Positions 1 to 5,325 of a DNA stretch of 5,325 nucleotides are shown here, piece after piece. Below the pieces are notes generated by a model that did no database searches, was not told where the DNA came from, and worked only from the letters and a program-made list of their open reading frames with translations. Both the position numbers and the translations under genes were made by a program. How positions within the stretch are numbered: the stretch's first letter is position 1; every line of letters begins with the position of its first letter. The DNA comes from Pseudomonadota bacterium (GTDB taxonomy: Bacteria > Pseudomonadota > Gammaproteobacteria > Steroidobacterales > Steroidobacteraceae): positions 1-5,325 of the forward strand of contig JAJXZV010000093.1 of assembly GCA_021779875.1 (NCBI GenBank), read 5' to 3'.

Positions 1-732
1 GCGCGGCGGCGGCCGGCTCGCCACCTTCTTCTGACCCTCGCGCACCACCTCTTGGCGCGCCTGTTTGCGCTGCTGCCCGGAGGCGAGCTCGCGCCGCTGA
101 TCCCAGCGATCGCGCGCCCACTCGAACACGCGCAGCACCCATGCGCCGACGCGATCCATGACCGTGAACCAGGTGATGCCGAGGAACAACGCGACCCCCG
201 CGAGCCACAGGCCGAGCAGCAGGAGCGTGGCGCCGAGAAAGCTCAGGCCCCGGGCGCTGCCGTGGCCGACCAGTTCGCCGAGCACGCCGCCCGCGCTGCT
301 CGGGAAGGCCGCCCCGTTCCAGTGCAGGGTGGCGAGGCCGCAGCTCGTGAGCAGCGTCAGCAGAAAGCCGGCCGCCCGCAGCAGGGTATTGAGCCGCGAG
401 CGCGCATCGGGCAGCGCCTGCTCCTGATGCACCAGCCAGCCGGCGTAGGCCAGCATCACCGGGAACAGGTAGGCCGGCCGGCCGAACAGCAGCAGGAAGA
501 AGCCGGCGAGCCAGGCGCCGATCGGGCCGATCCAATTGCCGGTCGGCCCGGGATCACCCGCGTAGGCAAAGCTGCGGTCGTGGGCATGGTACGAGAGCAG
601 TGCCAGCAGCAGCAGCAGGGCGAGCGCCCCGAGCACCCACAACGTGCCCTCCCGCAGGGAGCGCGCGACCGCCGCCGACAGCCTCGGCTGGGCGCGCGCG
701 GCCTTCGCGGTCGACGGGTCGGACAGGTTCAT
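1..732 (-). CDS. ftsK: DNA translocase FtsK, N-terminal membrane part (partial, open at left edge)
   Basis: Reading the minus strand from the ATG at 732-730 gives 244 codons with no stop before the window edge. Residues 1-30 are a short, basic cytoplasmic tail. Strongly hydrophobic stretches follow at about 31-48, 67-84, 86-102, 117-136 and 163-189, as in the FtsK 4TM domain. A soluble charged region from about 190 ends in an Arg/Lys/Gln- and Pro-rich stretch, the start of the FtsK linker. The periplasmic-loop sequence PSSAGGVLGELVG (144-156) is typical of the family. In known FtsK proteins this part anchors a hexameric motor at the division septum; the C-terminal RecA-like motor and gamma domain, which move chromosome ends and activate XerCD at dif, lie outside the window. 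The ATG is the only usable start, because an in-frame stop lies at 756-754 with no start codon between. The gene is divergent from trxB, as in Pseudomonas. The family call is firm; completeness cannot be judged. Confidence 0.93.
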   Translation of the reverse strand, partial: MNLSDPSTAKAARAQPRLSAAVARSLREGTLWVLGALALLLLLALLSYHAHDRSFAYAGDPGPTGNWIGPIGAWLAGFFLLLFGRPAYLFPVMLAYAGWLVHQEQALPDARSRLNTLLRAAGFLLTLLTSCGLATLHWNGAAFPSSAGGVLGELVGHGSARGLSFLGATLLLLGLWLAGVALFLGITWFTVMDRVGAWVLRVFEWARDRWDQRRELASGQQRKQARQEVVREGQKKVASRPPPR

Positions 733-744
733 GCCTTTGATGAC

Positions 745-3094
<2,350 letters not shown>

Positions 3095-3099
3095 ACCGG

Positions 3100-3792
3100 T
3101 TGATCTGGCTGGGGGAGCACGAGGATCCCGAGTGGTTCCCGCCGATCGAGCAGGCGCTCGCCGAGCCCCCGGGGCTGCTCGCGGCCGGCGGCGACCTGCG
3201 TCCCGAGCGGCTGCTGGCGGCGTACCAGCGGGGCGTCTTCCCCTGGTATTCGGCCCAGCAGCCGATTCTCTGGTGGTCGCCGGACCCCCGGATGGTGTTG
3301 TTCCCGGAGGAATTTCGGGTCACGCGCAGCCTCGGCAAGCGCCTGCGCAATGGCCCCTACCAGACGCGCCTCGACGGCGCGTTCTCGGCGACCATCCGCG
3401 CCTGTGCCGCACCGCGCCGCGGCGGGCCGGACACCTGGCTGAACGCCGAGATGATCGCCTCCTACGAGCGTCTGCACGCGCTCGGCCACGCCCACTCGGT
3501 CGAGACCTACCGCGGCGACGCGCTGGTCGGCGGCCTGTACGGCATTCACCTGGGCGGCGTATTCTTCGGCGAATCGATGTTCAGCGCCGAGCGCGACGCC
3601 TCGAAGGTGGCCCTGGCACGCCTGGTCGGGGAATGCCGCGGCCGCGGCATCCGCCTGATCGACTGCCAGGTCGCCAGTTCGCACCTGGCGAGCCTCGGCG
3701 CGCGCGAGATCCCCCGCGTGGAGTTCGCGGCCCTGCTGCGCCGGCACGCGACGCGCGCGCCGAGCGGCCCATGGCGGGAGCCGCCCGGCTAA
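3100..3792 (+). CDS. aat: Leucyl/phenylalanyl-tRNA--protein transferase
   Basis: This cytoplasmic enzyme moves Leu or Phe from charged tRNA to the N-terminus of proteins beginning with Arg or Lys, marking them for ClpS and ClpAP. The 230-residue product shows the family hallmarks: LLAAGGDLRPERLLAAYQRG (26-45), FPWYS (47-51), WWSPDPR (58-64), the ALGHAHSVE block, LVGGLYG followed by FFGESMFS, and LIDCQVASSHLASLGA (186-201). Asp188 and Gln190 correspond to the catalytic E. coli residues Asp186 and Gln188. Length matches E. coli Aat (234). The TTG at 3100 gives MIWLGEHED, similar to Pseudomonas Aat N-termini; the CTG at 3091 would add only Met-Asn-Arg, overlap the previous stop as CTGA and have better Shine-Dalgarno spacing. 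Either way the gene is coupled to the preceding acyltransferase. bpt, which follows aat in Pseudomonas, is absent. Confidence 0.94.
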   Translation: MIWLGEHEDPEWFPPIEQALAEPPGLLAAGGDLRPERLLAAYQRGVFPWYSAQQPILWWSPDPRMVLFPEEFRVTRSLGKRLRNGPYQTRLDGAFSATIRACAAPRRGGPDTWLNAEMIASYERLHALGHAHSVETYRGDALVGGLYGIHLGGVFFGESMFSAERDASKVALARLVGECRGRGIRLIDCQVASSHLASLGAREIPRVEFAALLRRHATRAPSGPWREPPG

Positions 3793-3793
3793 A

Positions 3794-3822
3794 TTGCATT
3801 AGCGGGGTGCTTTATGCACAAT
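3794..3822 (+). promoter_or_regulatory. Possible infA promoter
   Basis: The 63-nt gap between aat and infA is noticeably less GC-rich than its surroundings. TTGCAT (3794-3799) and CACAAT (3817-3822) are separated by 17 nt and match the sigma-70 consensus at 3 of 6 and 4 of 6 positions. A transcript from here would start near 3829, still upstream of the infA ATG at 3856. In E. coli infA has its own strong promoter, so a local promoter is plausible, but the match is weak and read-through from aat is equally possible. Confidence 0.3.
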
Positions 3823-3847
3823 GCGCGCGGTTTCTGTCCGACTTCAC

Positions 3848-3852
3848 AAGGA
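3848..3852 (+). promoter_or_regulatory. Ribosome binding site of infA, closely spaced
   Basis: AAGGA lies only 3 nt before the ATG at 3856, tighter than the usual 5-9 nt. It nevertheless supports this start, which gives the standard 72-residue IF-1. The in-frame ATG at 3814, preceded by GGGGTG, would add 14 residues absent from known IF-1 proteins. Confidence 0.5.
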
Positions 3853-3855
3853 AGC

Positions 3856-4074
3856 ATGTCAAAAGAAGAGGCGATCCAGTTCGAGGGCGAGGTCATCGAG
3901 ACCCTGCCGAACACCACCTTTCGCGTCAAGCTGAAGACCGGTCACGTCGTGACCGCGCACATTTCGGGGAAAATGCGCAAGAACTACATCCGCATCCTCA
4001 CCGGCGACCAGGTCACCGTGGAGATGACCCCCTACGACCTGACCAAGGGCCGCATCGTCTACCGCGGCCGCTGA
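3856..4074 (+). CDS. infA: Translation initiation factor IF-1
   Basis: The product is exactly 72 residues, the length of E. coli IF-1, and is nearly the family consensus along its whole length. Examples are [12 protein letters not shown] (15-26), [20 protein letters not shown] (28-47), [13 protein letters not shown] (49-61) and the ending KGRIVYRGR (64-72). It is a single OB-fold protein that binds the 30S A site and, with IF-2 and IF-3, controls assembly of the initiation complex. The ATG at 3856 is chosen because it reproduces the usual N-terminus (MSKEEAI, compared with MAKEDNI in E. coli). It follows aat on the same strand and converges on clpA, the usual gammaproteobacterial arrangement. 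Nothing is missing or altered. Confidence 0.97.
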   Translation: MSKEEAIQFEGEVIETLPNTTFRVKLKTGHVVTAHISGKMRKNYIRILTGDQVTVEMTPYDLTKGRIVYRGR

Positions 4075-4079
4075 GCGGC
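4067..4079. terminator. Weak inverted repeat between converging infA and clpA
   Basis: GCCGC (4067-4071) and GCGGC (4075-4079) form a 5-bp stem whose 3-nt loop is the infA stop codon TGA. The stem is GC-rich but short and is not followed by a T-run on either strand, so it is not a standard intrinsic terminator. With only 17 nt between the infA and clpA stops, it is the only candidate for a boundary here. Termination may instead be Rho-dependent, or the converging transcripts may overlap. Confidence 0.2.
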
Positions 4080-4091
4080 GCCCCGCCCGAT

Positions 4092-5325
4092 TCAGCTCTC
4101 GTGCGAAAGCAGCGCCGGCTCGTCCGTCGCGCGCGTCTCGAGCTTGAGCTTCTCGCCATCCTCGCTGATCGTGACCTCGACGTGTCCGCCGTTGATGAGC
4201 TTGCCGAACAGCAGCTCCTCGGCGAGCGGCCGCTTGATGAAGTCCTGGATGACCCTGGCCATCGGCCGGGCCCCCATCTTCGGGTCGTAGCCGCGCTTGG
4301 CGATCCAGCGCCGCGCGCTCTCGTCGACCGAGATGGACACCCGCTTCTGCTCGAGCTGGGCCTCCGCCTCCACGAGCAGCTTGTCGACCACCCGCTCGAT
4401 GGTCTCCTGGCCGAGGCCCGCGAACGGGATCACCGCGTCCAGGCGGTTGCGGAACTCCGGCGAGAACAGCCGCTTGATGGCCTCCATGCCGTCGGAAGCC
4501 GTGTCCGCGTGGGTGAAGCCGATGCTCGGGCGGCTCATCTCGTAGGCCCCGGCGTTGGTGGTCATCACGATGATGACGTGACGGAAATCCGCCTTGCGGC
4601 CGTTGTTGTCCGTGAGGGTGCCGTGGTCCATCACCTGCAGCAGCAGATTGAACACGTCCGGGTGCGCCTTCTCGATCTCGTCGAGCAACAGCACGCAGTG
4701 CGGATGCTTGGCGATCGCCTCCGTGAGCAGGCCGCCCTGGTCGAAACCGACGTAGCCCGGCGGCGCGCCGATCAGGCGCGACACCGTGTGCCGCTCCATG
4801 TACTCGGACATGTCGAATCGCACGAACTCGACGCCCATGGCGAGGGCGAGCTGGCGGGTGACCTCGGTCTTGCCGACGCCCGTGGGGCCCGAGAACAGGA
4901 AGGAGCCGACCGGCTTGCGCAGGTCGCCGAGCCCCGAGCGGGACATCTTGATGGCGGCCGCGAGCGCCTCGATGGCCCGGTCCTGCCCGAAGATCGTGAG
5001 CTTCAGGTTGCGCTCGAGGTTGCGCAGCAGGTCGCGGTCCGAGGTCGACACGTTCTTCGGCGGAATGCGCGCGATTCGCGCCACCACGTTCTCGATCTGC
5101 GAGACCGTGACCGTCGGCGCGCGCCGATCCGCCGGCTGCAGCCGCAGGTTCGCGCCGGCCTCGTCCACCACGTCGATGGCCTTGTCCGGCATGTGGCGGT
5201 CGTTGATGTGCCGCGCGGCGAGCTCCGCCGCGGCGCGCAGCGCCTCGTCCTCGTAGGTGATCCCGTGATGCTCCTCGTAGCGCGACTTCAACCCGCGCAG
5301 GATGTCGACAGTGTCCTGCACCGAG
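4092..5325 (-). CDS. clpA: ATP-dependent Clp protease ATP-binding subunit ClpA, C-terminal half (partial, open at right edge)
   Basis: The minus-strand frame enters from the right edge and ends at a TGA at 4094-4092. The roughly 410 visible residues match ClpA from the end of the first AAA+ module to the C-terminus. Numbered from the Val codon at 5321 (internal, not the start), HINDRHMPDKAIDVVDEAGA (38-57) closes D1. D2 has Walker A GPTGVGKT (145-152; DNA 4889-4866), pore loop GYVG (189-192), Walker B LLLDE (211-215), arginine-finger region FRNRLD (290-295) and sensor-2 GARPMAR (350-356). The tripeptide IGF (267-269; DNA 4523-4515) is the loop that docks on ClpP and marks a proteolytic partner rather than a ClpB-type disaggregase. 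ClpA hexamers unfold substrates, including N-degron proteins delivered by ClpS, and feed them to ClpP. All D2 catalytic motifs are intact. The N-domain, most of D1 and any adjacent clpS lie beyond the window. Confidence 0.95.
   Translation of the reverse strand, partial: SVQDTVDILRGLKSRYEEHHGITYEDEALRAAAELAARHINDRHMPDKAIDVVDEAGANLRLQPADRRAPTVTVSQIENVVARIARIPPKNVSTSDRDLLRNLERNLKLTIFGQDRAIEALAAAIKMSRSGLGDLRKPVGSFLFSGPTGVGKTEVTRQLALAMGVEFVRFDMSEYMERHTVSRLIGAPPGYVGFDQGGLLTEAIAKHPHCVLLLDEIEKAHPDVFNLLLQVMDHGTLTDNNGRKADFRHVIIVMTTNAGAYEMSRPSIGFTHADTASDGMEAIKRLFSPEFRNRLDAVIPFAGLGQETIERVVDKLLVEAEAQLEQKRVSISVDESARRWIAKRGYDPKMGARPMARVIQDFIKRPLAEELLFGKLINGGHVEVTISEDGEKLKLETRATDEPALLSHES

Noticed and set aside
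4786..5256. Plus-strand reading frame opposite clpA
   Set aside because: It is a Ser/Arg-rich antisense shadow of the conserved ClpA D2 region, without family features or a ribosome binding site that I can see.

Overview
The window is a GC-rich, densely coding chromosomal segment from a bacterium, most probably a gammaproteobacterium. The order ftsK / trxB – (acyltransferase) – aat – infA / clpA is the conserved neighbourhood known from Pseudomonas and related gammaproteobacteria, and each product resembles the gammaproteobacterial version of its family. High GC fits a Xanthomonadales-like or purple-sulfur-like lineage, but the genus cannot be settled from this sequence. No mobile element, CRISPR array, tRNA or rRNA is visible, and nothing suggests horizontal transfer.

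Layout. (1) Positions 1-732, minus strand: the N-terminal membrane part of the DNA translocase FtsK, running off the left edge. (2) 733-947: a divergent intergenic region. It holds a TATAAT box and a set of overlapping inverted repeats on the ftsK side, and the trxB ribosome binding site on the other. (3) 948-3792, plus strand: three tightly packed genes. trxB (thioredoxin reductase) overlaps a gene for a predicted N-acyltransferase of the FemAB-like/GNAT family (COG3146) by 4 bp, and that gene abuts or overlaps aat (leucyl/phenylalanyl-tRNA-protein transferase). (4) 3856-4074, plus strand: infA (initiation factor IF-1), after a 63-nt gap with a possible promoter. (5) 4092-5325, minus strand: the C-terminal half of ClpA, converging on infA with only 17 nt between stop codons and running off the right edge.

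How the genes fit together. Aat and ClpA belong to the bacterial N-degron pathway: Aat adds Leu or Phe to proteins with N-terminal Arg or Lys, ClpS recognises the new N-terminus, and ClpAP degrades the protein. In Pseudomonas, bpt (a second aminoacyl-tRNA-protein transferase) lies between aat and infA; here it is absent. An uncharacterised acyltransferase instead sits between trxB and aat. That protein is the one gene here of truly unknown function. The rest is conserved housekeeping, and I see no convincing evidence of a wholly new system. The best leads are the unknown acyltransferase beside Aat, the folded leader of ftsK, and the uncertain start codon of aat.
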